DNA of 41,505 nucleotides from Lysobacteraceae bacterium (GCA_021604725.1 BQJN01000036.1:1-41505), one strand, 5' to 3'; counted from the stretch's first letter, positions 18,260-27,934 are shown. The notes: a model not told the origin generated them from the letters alone. Numbers and translations: made by a program.

Positions 18260-18287
18260 GCAACTTCCAGCAGGTTATCGAATAATT

Positions 18288-18364
18288 CGGAGCGTAGCGC
18301 AGCCTGGTAGCGCACCACAATGGGGTTGTGGGGGTCGGGAGTTCGAATCTCCCCGCTCCGACCA
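18288..18364 (+). tRNA. tRNA-Pro (anticodon GGG)
   Basis: A 77-nt cloverleaf with encoded CCA. The acceptor CGGAGCG pairs with CGCTCCG, followed by ACCA. The D arm is GCGCAGCCTGGTAGCGC; the anticodon stem CCACA/TGTGG encloses ATGGGGT with anticodon GGG; the T arm carries GTTCGAATC. It reads proline codons CCC/CCU. It lies downstream of the merR gene as in related bacteria, but displaced by about 5.1 kb of accessory DNA. Confidence 0.96.
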
Positions 18365-18454
18365 TTCGATACGTTTACATCGCCGCTTGACTCGCCCTGC
18401 CTTGACCCAGCCTACCTCTTAGGTTCTTTGCCGTATGCCCACGACCAGACTACA

Positions 18455-18661
18455 CCCCTCATCCGAGCGCGCTTGTTGCGCGCCCACCTTCTCCCGATGA
18501 GGGTGTTGCAATAGCCCTTCCTGGGCTAGCAAACACACGGATTCCGAAAAGCGTGGTTTTCGAAACCCTTACGTTTCGATGGGTTAAAACCCATCGAAAT
18601 GGCGGTACGTCCATGTATCGCGGGAGGCTGAACTTTCGCAACACCCTCCAATGGGAGAAGG
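18455..18661 (+). repeat. 53-bp repeat B' interrupted by the 151-bp element
   Basis: The left arm 18455-18495 (from CCCCTCATCCG to CTTCTCCC) plus the right arm 18650-18661 (AATGGGAGAAGG) make 53 bp, exactly the size of intact repeat B at 18724-18776 in reverse orientation. The inner hairpin differs (GCGCGC/GCGCGC here, CTGCGC/GCGCAG in B) but still pairs. The 154 bp between the arms are GAT plus the 151-bp element A2. Confidence 0.8.
18499..18649. repeat. 151-bp structured intergenic repeat, copy A2
   Basis: This copy has perfect 11-bp terminal inverted repeats GAGGGTGTTGC/GCAACACCCTC. Its stems match those of A1 in order: TAGCCC/GGGCTA, a GATTCCGAAAA-type arm with TTTTCGAAACC, TTTCGATGGGTT/AACCCATCGAAA (12 bp, perfect), and GCGGTAC/GTATCGC. 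Several stem positions differ from A1 on both sides so that pairing is kept. No coding capacity is credible. Confidence 0.82.
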
Positions 18662-18723
18662 TATTTGCCTGAGCTTCGTAGCAACTCACTGCCAATCCCT
18701 GGTGCGACCGCACGTACCAAATC

Positions 18724-18776
18724 CCTTCTCCCATTGGGAGAAGGTGGCTGCGCGGAAGGCGCAGACGGATGAGGGG
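18724..18776 (-). repeat. 53-bp repeat B, intact copy in inverse orientation
   Basis: Contains the palindrome CTTCTCCCATTGGGAGAAG and the hairpin CTGCGC-GGAAG-GCGCAG, ending in CGGATGAGGGG. Sequences of this kind are scattered between genes in Lysobacterales-type genomes, in my recollection. Together with B' it forms an inverted pair around 18455-18776. Confidence 0.75.
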
Positions 18777-18836
18777 CTCAATCTGGTCGTGGCCTTAGCG
18801 AACCGGCGCGCTCGCATAGAGCTCAATCTTGTCGTG
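18776..18836 (+). repeat. Short direct repeat pair downstream of ispH
   Basis: GCTCAATCTGGTCGTG (18776-18791) recurs as GCTCAATCTTGTCGTG (18821-18836), 15 of 16 bases identical, 45 bp apart. It fills the gap between repeat B and the ispH stop. No gene or terminator is evident here. Confidence 0.5.
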
Positions 18837-18857
18837 CCCCGTAGAGCACCTTCCGAC

Positions 18858-19817
18858 CTAATCCCTAATCGTCACTTCGATCTTGCGCAAGTCCTTTGGC
18901 AAGGCGAAGACGATGTTCTCCTCCCTGCCCTCTTGCTCTACCGCCATATGGCCGCCACGAGCCCTCAGAGCGTCCACAACGCCTTGCACAAGCTCTTCCG
19001 GTGCCGACGCACCTGCGGTGACACCGACACGCTCACAGCCGGCTAGCCACGCTTCCTGTACATCTTCGGCGCCATCAACCAGATAGGCTGGAATGCCCTG
19101 CTTTTCGGCCAATTCACGAAGCCGGTTGGAGTTTGAGCTATTGGGCGACCCGACCACCAGAACAAGGTCTGTTTGTTGGCCCAATGTGCGTACCGCATCT
19201 TGTCGGTTTTGAGTGGCGTAGCAGATATCATCTCGCTTTGGACCGACAATTTCGGGAAACCGCTTCTTCAGCTCCTCGATGACTGCTTTGGTATCGTCCA
19301 CTGACAAGGTTGTTTGCGTCACGTAGGCGATGTTGTCTGGGAAACGGACCTCCAATGCCCATACGTCTTCAGGCGTCTCAACCAGGTGAATATCACCTTT
19401 GGCCTGGTCTTTGCGCCACTGACCCAGCGTGCCTTCCACCTCGGGGTGACCATTGTGTCCAATCAGAACAACATCACGACCCGCTCGACAATGGCTTGCC
19501 ACCTCGATATGTACCTTGGTGACCAATGGACATGTGGCATCGAAGACCGTCAGGTTGCGTCGCTCCCCTTCGTCTCTGACCGCCATCGAAACGCCATGCG
19601 CGCTGTAAACGACGGTGGCGCCGTCCGGAACTTCATGCAATTCGTCAACGAAAATCGCCCCCAAGTCGCGCAAGCGGCCGACCACATAGCGGTTATGCAC
19701 GACTTCATGACGAACATATATCGGCGCGCCGAATGCCTCAATTGCGCGCTCAACAATAGCAATGGCGCGATCAACACCGGCGCAAAAACCACGTGGATTG
19801 GCAAGTAATATATCCAT
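18858..19817 (-). CDS. ispH: 4-hydroxy-3-methylbut-2-enyl diphosphate reductase
   Basis: Last enzyme of the MEP isoprenoid pathway, making IPP and DMAPP with an iron-sulfur cluster. It has 319 residues from [19 protein letters not shown] at 19817; an in-frame extension upstream does not resemble the family. The three cluster Cys are in GFCAGV (residue 12), DATCPLV and [11 protein letters not shown]. Last gene of murJ-ribF-ileS-lspA-ispH; the fkpB gene often found between lspA and ispH is absent, leaving an 80-bp gap. Confidence 0.97.
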   Translation of the reverse strand: MDILLANPRGFCAGVDRAIAIVERAIEAFGAPIYVRHEVVHNRYVVGRLRDLGAIFVDELHEVPDGATVVYSAHGVSMAVRDEGERRNLTVFDATCPLVTKVHIEVASHCRAGRDVVLIGHNGHPEVEGTLGQWRKDQAKGDIHLVETPEDVWALEVRFPDNIAYVTQTTLSVDDTKAVIEELKKRFPEIVGPKRDDICYATQNRQDAVRTLGQQTDLVLVVGSPNSSNSNRLRELAEKQGIPAYLVDGAEDVQEAWLAGCERVGVTAGASAPEELVQGVVDALRARGGHMAVEQEGREENIVFALPKDLRKIEVTIRD

Positions 19818-19897
19818 GGCCCTAAATTCTACGCTGCAATGACGACCGGTGCATCCTGCGCCCATCCGAAAAATAAAAAAAACGCTCGATAACGCGG

Positions 19898-20410
19898 CTA
19901 TTTTTCATCATCTTTCACGAAAAAGCTGCCAATAACCAATATTGCTGCACCAACACTAATGGCCGAATCAGCCACATTGAATGCTGGAAAATGCGGTCCG
20001 TACAGGTCGTAATAGACATCGACAAAATCAACCACATAACCCAGGTAGGCGCGATCGATCACGTTGCCAATTGCACCGCCAACGATCAGCGCCAATGGGA
20101 TCGCTTCGACCTTGAAGTTGCGACGAACCCGCCGCCCCCAAATGGTCAGCCCAATGGCGATAGCAGCCGCAGTACCCAGCAGGAACCAGCGTTGCCAACC
20201 GCCAGCATTACTTAGAAAGCTGAAAGCGGCGCCTTCGTTATGCACCAGAGTCAAACTGAAAAACGGCAGCACTTGTACTGACTCGTAAAGCTCGAATGTT
20301 GAACTGATCCACCATTTGCTGACCTGGTCACTGATCACGATCAGCAAAGTGATCCACCACCAGGACCAGGCGCTGTCTTGCCATCGCACTGGCTTGGTGG
20401 CATCAGACAT
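19898..20410 (-). CDS. lspA: Lipoprotein signal peptidase (signal peptidase II)
   Basis: Inner-membrane aspartyl protease that removes signal peptides from diacylglyceryl-prolipoproteins. It has 170 residues and four membrane helices. The catalytic Asp pair lies in [18 protein letters not shown] and FNVADSAI. It overlaps the end of ileS by eight bases, implying translational coupling. Likely clients in this window are the SLT lipoprotein, the TPR/FG-GAP lipoprotein and the small lipoprotein near 39.5 kb. Confidence 0.97.
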   Translation of the reverse strand: MSDATKPVRWQDSAWSWWWITLLIVISDQVSKWWISSTFELYESVQVLPFFSLTLVHNEGAAFSFLSNAGGWQRWFLLGTAAAIAIGLTIWGRRVRRNFKVEAIPLALIVGGAIGNVIDRAYLGYVVDFVDVYYDLYGPHFPAFNVADSAISVGAAILVIGSFFVKDDEK

Positions 20411-23231
20411 GACGACGGATCTCGCCCGGCTCGCTCAGGTTGGTAGCGCATCGCCCACACAGCTCCGGATGCTCATCAACCGTTCCAATATCAATGCGTC
20501 GATGCCAACAGCGCACACACTTTTCAGCTTCGCTGCGTCGAGCATCCACCACTACTGTGACGTCATCCTCGGACTCCGCCTCTTCATCCCCCGAAGCCAG
20601 CGAGCTAATCGGCTGCATGGCGGCCGTAGAGGTAATCAGCAGAAAGCGCAACTCGTCGACCAGTGGCAACAACGCCTGATGGGTCGCCTCGTCGACGAAC
20701 ACCGTAACTTCGGCTTCCAGACCGCTGCCAATCTCACCACGTTTTCGCATTTGCTCAAGGTGGCGGTTGACGAGGTTGCGCAAGGTCAGTGCCCGGGCCC
20801 AAGCCTCATCCGGCAGTGCCTGATCCGAGCGTTCCTGGTCCCACTGTTCGTACCATGTGGTGGCGAGCACCGACTGCGCACGCTCGCCCGGCATCAAACT
20901 CCAGATCTCTTCTGCGGTGAAGCTCAAAATTGGTGCCATCCAGCGCACCATCGCTTCCAGCACGTGATACATCGCGGTCTGAGCTGAGCGGCGCGCTGGC
21001 GCGTTCTCAGCCATGGTGTACAGGCGGTCCTTGATCACGTCCAGATAGAACGCACCCATCTCTTGCGAACAGAAGTGTTGCAGCTTTTGGTAGATCTGCA
21101 TGAAATTGTATTGCTCGAATGCCTCAACAATTTCCGACTGTATTTGACGCGCGCGCTCTACCGCCCACGAATCCAGCGCCAACAATTCAGAGCCTGCCAC
21201 ACAATCGGTTGACGGATCGAAGCCATGCAAATTGCCGAGGAGAAAGCGGCAGGTGTTGCGGATACGGCGATAGCTGTCCGAGACACGTTTGAGGATCTCA
21301 TCCGATACCGTCATCTCATTGCGATAGTCGGCTGCAGCGACCCACAAACGCAAGACATCAGCACCCAGTGAGTTCATCACCTGTTGCGGCGCCACGACGT
21401 TGCCTACCGACTTCGACATCTTGCGCCCATCTGCATCGACAGTGAAGCCGTGGGTTAGCACCTGGCGATACGGCGGCTCGCCGGTCATCGCCACTGATGA
21501 CAACAAGGAGGACTGAAACCAGCCGCGATGCTGATCTGAGCCTTCCAGGTAGATATTGGCCGGTCGCTTGAGCGCGGAACGTCGATCCAGAACGGCGTGA
21601 TGGCTCACCCCGGAGTCAAACCAGACGTCCATGATGTCGGTGACCTTTTCATACTCCGAGCCAACCTCGCCGAGCAGCTCACTGGGGTCCAGCTCATACC
21701 AAAAATCAACGCCTTCCGACTCAATTCGATCGGCCACCTTGCGCATCAGCTCAACCGAGTCCGGATGCACTTCGCGCGTCTTCTCGTGCACGAATAGCGG
21801 GATTGGCACACCCCAGGTACGCTGCCGCGACAGGCACCAGTCCGGGCGATTTTCGATCATGCCGGCGATGCGCTGCTCACCCCAGTCCGGAAACCAGCCG
21901 ACGGACTCAACCGCCTCCATGGCGCGCTTTCGCAAACCAGCCCGGTCCATCGAGATAAACCACTGCGGCGTTACCCGAAAGGCCGTTGGCGTTTTATGCC
22001 GCCAACAATGTGGATAACTATGCTCAAAAGGCCCGGAATACAACAACGCACCGCGCTCGCGCAGCGCGTTGATGATTTCGTCGTTGGCTTTCCACACATG
22101 CTGGCCGCCGAACAGTCCCGTCTCATCAGTGAAGACACCGCGCGGACCCACCGGATTGAGGATCGGCAGGTCGTACTCTCGGCCCACCGCAAAATCTTCC
22201 TGGCCGTGGCCCGGCGCGGTATGAACACACCCGGTACCGGCCTCCAGCGTGACATGGTCGCCCAATACCAGCGGTACCTCTCGCTCCTCGTAAAACGGGT
22301 GACGAACCTTTAGCCGGTCGAGGCTTTCGCCGGAGGTCGTGCCCAGCACTTCGAATGAAGCGTCTTCATCCCAGCGCTGGGCCATCGCTTCGGCCAACTC
22401 TGCGGCAACCATCAACAGCTGCGGCCGGTTGCCGAGCCTCAGCAGCGCATAGTCGATTTCTGCGTTCAATGCGACTGCCTGGTTGGCGGGCAAGGTCCAT
22501 GGCGTTGTGGTCCAGATGACGACGGCGCAAGACTCACCATCCGCGGGCTGATAGCCAAACGTTTTGGCGAACGCAGCAACGTCTACGACGGGAAAAGCCA
22601 CGTCGACGGCGGGCGATGTTTTGTCCTGATATTCAATTTCCGCCTCGGCCAGTGCCGAAGCACAGTCGAAACACCAGTGAACTGGCTTGGCACCCTGCTC
22701 CAGGTGGCCATTCTCGACGATCTTGGCCAGGGCTCGAACGATGTCGGCCTCATAGGCGAAGTCCATGGTTCGGTACGGGTTATCCCACTCGCCCAGTACG
22801 CCAAGCCGCTTAAAGTCAGCGCGCTGTCCGTCGATCTGCTTTTCTGCGTAAGCTCGACACTTGGCCCGAAAGGTCGCGGCGTCCACTTTGACCCCTACCT
22901 TGCCGACCTTCTTTTCAACCATCAATTCGATTGGCAGACCATGGCAATCCCAACCGGGCACATAGCAGGCATCAAAGCCGGCCATCAACCGAGACTTGAC
23001 CACCATATCCTTGAGGATCTTGTTGACCGCGTGTCCAATGTGGATGCTGCCATTGGCATACGGCGGTCCATCGTGCAGGACAAACTTGTCGCGCCCTTCG
23101 CAGGCCGAACGGATCGCCTGATACAAGCCATTTTTCTCCCAATCGGCGAGCATTTTGGGCTCACGCTGGGCCAAACTCGCCTTCATTGGAAATGAGGTCT
23201 TCGGCAGATTTATGGTGTCTTTGTAATCCAT
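20403..23231 (-). CDS. ileS: Isoleucyl-tRNA synthetase
   Basis: Class I synthetase that charges and edits tRNA-Ile. It has 942 residues, full length. The HIGH motif is in [14 protein letters not shown], the KMSKS motif in [10 protein letters not shown], with the CP1 editing domain between them (about 200-400). The C-terminal zinc site is KCVRCWHRR...LCGRCATNL. Bacterial-type architecture. AGGAAAAG precedes the ATG at 23231. It begins 18 bp after ribF and overlaps lspA. Confidence 0.98.
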   Translation of the reverse strand: MDYKDTINLPKTSFPMKASLAQREPKMLADWEKNGLYQAIRSACEGRDKFVLHDGPPYANGSIHIGHAVNKILKDMVVKSRLMAGFDACYVPGWDCHGLPIELMVEKKVGKVGVKVDAATFRAKCRAYAEKQIDGQRADFKRLGVLGEWDNPYRTMDFAYEADIVRALAKIVENGHLEQGAKPVHWCFDCASALAEAEIEYQDKTSPAVDVAFPVVDVAAFAKTFGYQPADGESCAVVIWTTTPWTLPANQAVALNAEIDYALLRLGNRPQLLMVAAELAEAMAQRWDEDASFEVLGTTSGESLDRLKVRHPFYEEREVPLVLGDHVTLEAGTGCVHTAPGHGQEDFAVGREYDLPILNPVGPRGVFTDETGLFGGQHVWKANDEIINALRERGALLYSGPFEHSYPHCWRHKTPTAFRVTPQWFISMDRAGLRKRAMEAVESVGWFPDWGEQRIAGMIENRPDWCLSRQRTWGVPIPLFVHEKTREVHPDSVELMRKVADRIESEGVDFWYELDPSELLGEVGSEYEKVTDIMDVWFDSGVSHHAVLDRRSALKRPANIYLEGSDQHRGWFQSSLLSSVAMTGEPPYRQVLTHGFTVDADGRKMSKSVGNVVAPQQVMNSLGADVLRLWVAAADYRNEMTVSDEILKRVSDSYRRIRNTCRFLLGNLHGFDPSTDCVAGSELLALDSWAVERARQIQSEIVEAFEQYNFMQIYQKLQHFCSQEMGAFYLDVIKDRLYTMAENAPARRSAQTAMYHVLEAMVRWMAPILSFTAEEIWSLMPGERAQSVLATTWYEQWDQERSDQALPDEAWARALTLRNLVNRHLEQMRKRGEIGSGLEAEVTVFVDEATHQALLPLVDELRFLLITSTAAMQPISSLASGDEEAESEDDVTVVVDARRSEAEKCVRCWHRRIDIGTVDEHPELCGRCATNLSEPGEIRRHV

Positions 23232-23249
23232 CTTGCTTTTCCTGTTCGC

Positions 23250-24161
23250 TCAGCTTGCTGGCGAAAGAATGTCTTGGGCCTTGGCCGCATCCAGTTTCAT
23301 TTGCTCAACCATCAGATCGAGCTGTTCAAACATCTCTTCATTGCGTAGTTTGGCGACAAATTCAACCGCCAGACGCTGTCCATACACGTTTTGATCGAAA
23401 TCGAACAAATGGGCTTCCAACAACCAGTGGCCACCGCCAACTGCAGGACGAGTCCCAATATTGGCCACGCCATCGCGTGACCAGCCATCACCGTGTACTC
23501 GCACGGCAAAAACCCCATGCAACGGTGAGGTATAACCAGGCAGTGGCAGATTTACTGTTGGAAAGCCGAGTGTACGGCCTAGGGCCTGACCGTACACGAC
23601 TTTTCCAGCAATGCAATAGGGTCGCCCCAACAATGCCGCTGCTGTGTCGAAATCGCTGGCTGCAATTGCCTGGCGAACACGGGTGGAACTGACCCGCTGG
23701 CCGTCATAGAGCAAGGATTCGGCAACCTGTAGCTCGACGTTCCGTTCGGCGCAATGCATGGCCAGCGTGTCTATGGTCCCTTCCCTGCCCTTTCCATAAC
23801 GAAAGTCGCCACCGACCACCACCTTGGTGGGCTGGTACGCAGACCATAGCGCGTCAAAAAAAGCCGCTGCCGACATCGACGCCAACTGCTGGTTGAACCG
23901 CAAAACCGAGACCAGTTGCGCGGCTGTTTCACGGCTCAAAAACTCAATCTTGTCGCGGCAGCGATACAATCGGGCTGGTGCTTTGTCAGGTGCAAAAAAC
24001 TCGCTGGCATGCGGGTGGAAAGTCACAACCGCACAACGCGGTCCGGCCTTGGCTGCCTGCGCCACCAGGTGTTTGTGGCCCAAATGCACGCCGTCGAAGT
24101 TGCCAAGGGTGAGTCCATCAACTGGTATCAGCGATTTGGCAAAGCCACGAATCAACCGCAT
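23250..24161 (-). CDS. ribF: Bifunctional riboflavin kinase / FAD synthetase
   Basis: Converts riboflavin to FMN and then FAD. It has 303 residues from MRLIRGFAKS at 24161; a 37-residue in-frame extension upstream is not family-like. The N-terminal adenylyltransferase domain shows LTLGNFDGVHLGHKHLV and SSTRVRQAI. The C-terminal kinase domain shows GRTLGFPTVNLPL and FDQNVYGQ. It sits between murJ and ileS in the usual gammaproteobacterial order. Confidence 0.96.
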   Translation of the reverse strand: MRLIRGFAKSLIPVDGLTLGNFDGVHLGHKHLVAQAAKAGPRCAVVTFHPHASEFFAPDKAPARLYRCRDKIEFLSRETAAQLVSVLRFNQQLASMSAAAFFDALWSAYQPTKVVVGGDFRYGKGREGTIDTLAMHCAERNVELQVAESLLYDGQRVSSTRVRQAIAASDFDTAAALLGRPYCIAGKVVYGQALGRTLGFPTVNLPLPGYTSPLHGVFAVRVHGDGWSRDGVANIGTRPAVGGGHWLLEAHLFDFDQNVYGQRLAVEFVAKLRNEEMFEQLDLMVEQMKLDAAKAQDILSPAS

Positions 24162-24204
24162 CGATGTAACGCCGAACAATAGTCCAATTTGAAACCTATC
24201 AGTT

Positions 24205-25767
24205 TTAAGAGATTGCCGATTCCGACCTGGCCAGCTCAGAAAAGCGCCAGCCGACGAGCAGCAAGCCGCCAAACCAGGCCAATCCGGCCATCACCAGCAC
24301 GCCGGCCAGGTGAGTCGCCCGATCTACCGCAGAAAGATCGACGCCAATCCAATCAGATGGCACAAAATACAGCGCCGTCACCATCATCGCCAGAGCAAAT
24401 GCCACCCTAAGCACATAAACGCCCCAGCCAGCACCCGGTGTGTAGCTGTTGGAGCGGCGCATCGCTCGATACAACAGGCCCGCGTTCAGGTAGGCCGCCA
24501 ATGAACTGGACAAAGCCAGACCCGCATGCGGGGCCGGATAGTCGAGGTGAACCATGGTCGCGACGAACCCAAGATTCATCACCACGTTGGCCCCCATCGC
24601 GATCAAGGAGATGCGAACAGGCGTTACCGCATCCTGGCGAGCAAAGAAGCTGGGAGCAATCACCTTGATCGCTACGAATGCAGGCAGCCCTAACGCATAG
24701 GCCGCAACACTGATTGTTGTCATCTCAATGTCGGCCGCGGAAAACTCGCCGTAACCAAACAAGGTGGTAACAATCGGCCCGGCCACGATAATCAAGCCGG
24801 CACAGGCAGGAATTGCGATGAGCATGGCCGTGCGCAAAGCCCAATCCAAGGTGTGGGAAAACGCCTTGGCATCCCCACTGGCGTGCTGCGATGACAGCGA
24901 AGGCAAAATCACCGTTGCCAACGCAATGCCAAATACGCCAAGCGGAAATTCCAGCAAGCGATCGGAATAGTACAGCCAGCTGACGCTTCCAACGGCAATG
25001 ACCGTGGCAATGATGGTATCGATCAAGATATTGATTTGTGCGGCGGACGAACCCAGCAAAGTCGGAATCATCAACTTGATGACTTTTTTGACCTCCGGCG
25101 TGCGCCAACCCCAGCGCGGCCGAGGCACCATGCCCATCCGAGCCAACGCCATCAACTGCGCGGATAACTGGGCAGCGCCGGCAATCAGAACACCCCACGC
25201 CAAGGCGTAGACCGGCACCGCCAGGCGTGGCGCCAACCACAGCGCCGCCGCAATTAGGGAAAGGTTTAGCAGTACAGGGGTTAACGCCGGCACCGCAAAT
25301 CTGCCAAACGAGTTGAGTATCGCCCCACAAAACCCGGCCAGCGAAATAAACAGAATGTACGGGAAAGTGATACGCAATAAGCCGCTGGCCATTTCAAACT
25401 GCGCCGCATCGTCCACAAACCCAGGGGCGAACAAGGTCACCACACCAGGTGCTGCCAGAACGCCGATAGCGGTGATGACCAACAAAGCGCCCAACAAGGT
25501 ACCGGCGATGGCATCAACCATCCCCTTCAGCCGCTCCCGGTCACCACTGGCTTTAATTTCATTGAGTACCGGAACAAAGGCCAGTGCAAACGAGCCTTCG
25601 GCAAACAGGCGCCGCAGCAAATTTGGGATGCGAAATGCTACGAAAAACGCATCAGTTGCCCCAGACACGCCAAAAACGCGCGCCAGAACAACATCTCGCA
25701 CAAACCCCAGCACGCGCGACACCATGGTCAGCGCGCTCACCACCGCTGTGGAGCGAAGTAACTTCAA
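24205..25767 (-). CDS. murJ: Lipid II flippase MurJ
   Basis: Moves lipid II across the inner membrane for peptidoglycan synthesis. It has 520 residues with about fourteen hydrophobic helices. TMVSRVLGFVRDVVLARVFG and FRIPNLLRRLFAEGSFALAFVPVL are hallmark N-terminal segments. I choose TTG at 25767 as the start: GGAG lies seven bases before it and the family begins with an LLRS-like sequence; a conventional start 17 codons upstream would add an unrelated stretch. First gene of the ispH-ward operon, divergent from rpsT. Confidence 0.95.
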   Translation of the reverse strand: MKLLRSTAVVSALTMVSRVLGFVRDVVLARVFGVSGATDAFFVAFRIPNLLRRLFAEGSFALAFVPVLNEIKASGDRERLKGMVDAIAGTLLGALLVITAIGVLAAPGVVTLFAPGFVDDAAQFEMASGLLRITFPYILFISLAGFCGAILNSFGRFAVPALTPVLLNLSLIAAALWLAPRLAVPVYALAWGVLIAGAAQLSAQLMALARMGMVPRPRWGWRTPEVKKVIKLMIPTLLGSSAAQINILIDTIIATVIAVGSVSWLYYSDRLLEFPLGVFGIALATVILPSLSSQHASGDAKAFSHTLDWALRTAMLIAIPACAGLIIVAGPIVTTLFGYGEFSAADIEMTTISVAAYALGLPAFVAIKVIAPSFFARQDAVTPVRISLIAMGANVVMNLGFVATMVHLDYPAPHAGLALSSSLAAYLNAGLLYRAMRRSNSYTPGAGWGVYVLRVAFALAMMVTALYFVPSDWIGVDLSAVDRATHLAGVLVMAGLAWFGGLLLVGWRFSELARSESAIS

Positions 25768-25770
25768 TCG

Positions 25771-25800
25771 TTGACTCCGGGCAGGCAAAAGCAGGATAAT
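25771..25800 (+). promoter_or_regulatory. Sigma70 promoter of rpsT
   Basis: TTGACT (25771-25776), an 18-bp spacer, then GATAAT (25795-25800). The expected start is near 25807, giving a 5' leader of about 30 bases. It overlaps the start region of the divergent murJ gene. Confidence 0.6.
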
Positions 25801-25837
25801 AGCTGGCTTTGTTTTCAACGACTACCGAAATTCACCC

Positions 25838-26098
25838 ATGGCTAACTCATTACAAGCGCGCAAGCGCGCCCGGCAGGCTGAAAAGCATCGTCAGCACAAC
25901 GCCAGCATTCGCTCCGCTTTCCGCACATCGATCAAGCGGGTTGTGCACGCTATTGAAGCAGGCGACAAGGAACAAGCGCAGGCAGCTTTAAAGTCAGCGC
26001 AACCGATCATTGATCGCGTTGCTCGCAACGGCCTGATTCACCGCAATAAAGCGGCGCGTCACAAGAGCCGTCTAAACGCCAAAATTCAGGCGCTTTAA
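25838..26098 (+). CDS. rpsT: 30S ribosomal protein S20
   Basis: Primary 16S rRNA-binding protein of the small subunit. It has 86 residues, very basic: [21 protein letters not shown] at the N-terminus and [19 protein letters not shown] at the end. No Shine-Dalgarno sequence precedes the ATG (TTCACCC lies there), in line with the poor initiation site that allows S20 to repress its own synthesis in E. coli. It is a single-gene unit with its own promoter and terminator. Confidence 0.98.
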   Translation: MANSLQARKRARQAEKHRQHNASIRSAFRTSIKRVVHAIEAGDKEQAQAALKSAQPIIDRVARNGLIHRNKAARHKSRLNAKIQAL

Positions 26099-26106
26099 GA
26101 GAAACG

Positions 26107-26148
26107 AAAAACGGGTTGGCTTTTCTGGCCAACCCGTCTTCGTTTTCC
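26107..26148. terminator. Terminator hairpin between rpsT and yqiK
   Basis: ACGGGTTGGC (26111-26120) pairs perfectly with GCCAACCCGT (26128-26137) around a 7-base loop. A-rich sequence before and T-rich sequence after extend the pairing and suit termination from both sides. A second perfect hairpin, CTGGCAC/GTGCCAG, follows at about 26158-26177. Confidence 0.75.
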
Positions 26149-26209
26149 GGTCAGTGGCTGGCACCTCCAAGTGCCAGACGAGCGCGTCAAACCTATCGGT
26201 GGATGCGCT

Positions 26210-27934
26210 CTAACTTTTCCCGTCTTCGCTTTTCGTCACCTTGGCTGTCAGCGAGTCTGTCAGGCCCTTCAGGGAATCTCCTTGCAACCCAACTTCGGCC
26301 AGGATCGACTCGATCAACGGGGCCTGTGCGCGATAGCGAAGTGCACTGTTAACCACTTCGTCGGCCAGACCGGCCTCAGCACCTGAGCCACCGTTTCCTT
26401 CACCATCGCCGCGACCGCTGCCATTGAGTCCGTCAACCTGAACGATCTTGATGCCATCAATGGCCTCCATCGGTTTGACACTCTCAGCAATGATTTGAGG
26501 CAATGCACTGACGATAGCCAGTTTGATTTGCATTGCGACCTGCTCCACCGATAACACGTTCGATGCTTCATTGATCGCACGTCGCCCTTCGGCATCGACA
26601 CGATAGCGCTCAGCAGCAGCATCAGCACGGGTCTTCTCAGACTCAGCCTCCGCTTGAGCGGCGATGCGGACTTTGTCGGCCTCCGCTTCAGCGCGCGTTC
26701 GAATCGCTTCGGCATCATCTTGCGCTGCTTCCTTGCGGGCAATGGCTTCTACCGTCAACTCAATCTTCTGTCGCTCAGCGTCCTGTGCGGCGTCCACCAA
26801 CTCGATCTGTTTGCGTCGTTCAGCAATCTCAACTTCTCGTGCTGTTGATACCTTCTCTTTGGCGCGGGTGGCTTCAGCGCGAGCCAGATCTGCCTCACGT
26901 TCCGCTTCCGACTGTTCCTTGGACTTCATGGCGATGGCCACTTCGCGATCCTGCTCCGCCAGACGCAAGGTACGCTGTTTTTCGATCTCCGCCGTTTCAA
27001 CTGAGCGGGTCGCCGCCACATCGCGTTCCCGCAATAGTTGGTCTTTCTCGATGCGCGCCGTCTCTACATTCTTCTGAGCTTCGATATCAGCCTGTTCTGC
27101 GGCCTGACGCTGCTCAGCGCGTTCACGGGCGATTTCTGCCTCCTGCATGGCCGTGCGAACCTGGATTTCGCGTTGCTGCGCCAGCCTGGCGTACTCTTTC
27201 TCCCGACCAATTTCCAGCGTTTGCTGTTCGGCATCGAGGTTTTTGCGCTCAACCAGCACCTGCGTTTCCTGCTCGATATCGTTACGTTTCTTGCGGCGTG
27301 CCTCAATGGCCTCGGTGAGTTTGGTCAAACCCTCCGCATCAAAGGCGTTATCAGGATTGAAGTATTCTTTCCCGGTCTGATCCAAACCCGTCAACGAAAC
27401 GGTTTCCAACTCCAGTCCATTCTTGAGCAGGTCCTCGGAAACGACCAATTGCACCTTCTGAACGAAGTCCGTGCGCTGTTCATGCAGCTCTTCCATCGCC
27501 ATTTCAGCGGCAACAGAGCGCAGAGCATCCACGAACTTGCCCTCTACCAGTTCCTTCAGCGCATCGGGCTGCATTGTACGCTTGCCCAGGGTTTGTGCCG
27601 CGGCGGCGATGGACTCATCGGTGGGCTGCACACGAACGTAGAACTCGGCCATCACATCGACCCGCATGCGATCACGAGTAATCAATGCCTGCTCGTTGGC
27701 TCGTTTTACATCAAGCCGCAAGGTGTTCATGTTTACGGGGATCACTTCGTGAAACACAGGTAGCACCAGGGCGCCCGCATTCATGATGACTTTTTGCCCG
27801 CCAACACCGGTACGTACGAATGAGATCTCTTTGCTGGCTCGCGTGTACAAACGAGCGACGATGATCATGATCAATATGATGGCCGCGATGATGCTGCCGG
27901 CCATAAACAGTATGTCCTGAATGTTTTCAGTCAT
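26210..27934 (-). CDS. yqiK: Flotillin-family membrane scaffold protein (YqiK type)
   Basis: Flotillins organise ordered membrane microdomains. It has 574 residues from the ATG at 27934, which has AAGGAGG eight bases upstream. One N-terminal membrane helix (about 7-30, FMAGSIIAAIILIMIIVA) is followed by an SPFH/PHB domain (about 35-215), then a long Glu/Ala/Arg-rich coiled coil (about 240-480) with repeated AERE, ARAEAT and EIAERR heptads. A C-terminal region carries a Gly-rich stretch. It lies 117 bp after yqiJ, the pairing seen in E. coli yqiJ-yqiK. In that gap GGGTCCA/TGGACCC forms a perfect hairpin (27969-27988). Confidence 0.92.
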   Translation of the reverse strand: MTENIQDILFMAGSIIAAIILIMIIVARLYTRASKEISFVRTGVGGQKVIMNAGALVLPVFHEVIPVNMNTLRLDVKRANEQALITRDRMRVDVMAEFYVRVQPTDESIAAAAQTLGKRTMQPDALKELVEGKFVDALRSVAAEMAMEELHEQRTDFVQKVQLVVSEDLLKNGLELETVSLTGLDQTGKEYFNPDNAFDAEGLTKLTEAIEARRKKRNDIEQETQVLVERKNLDAEQQTLEIGREKEYARLAQQREIQVRTAMQEAEIARERAEQRQAAEQADIEAQKNVETARIEKDQLLRERDVAATRSVETAEIEKQRTLRLAEQDREVAIAMKSKEQSEAEREADLARAEATRAKEKVSTAREVEIAERRKQIELVDAAQDAERQKIELTVEAIARKEAAQDDAEAIRTRAEAEADKVRIAAQAEAESEKTRADAAAERYRVDAEGRRAINEASNVLSVEQVAMQIKLAIVSALPQIIAESVKPMEAIDGIKIVQVDGLNGSGRGDGEGNGGSGAEAGLADEVVNSALRYRAQAPLIESILAEVGLQGDSLKGLTDSLTAKVTKSEDGKS

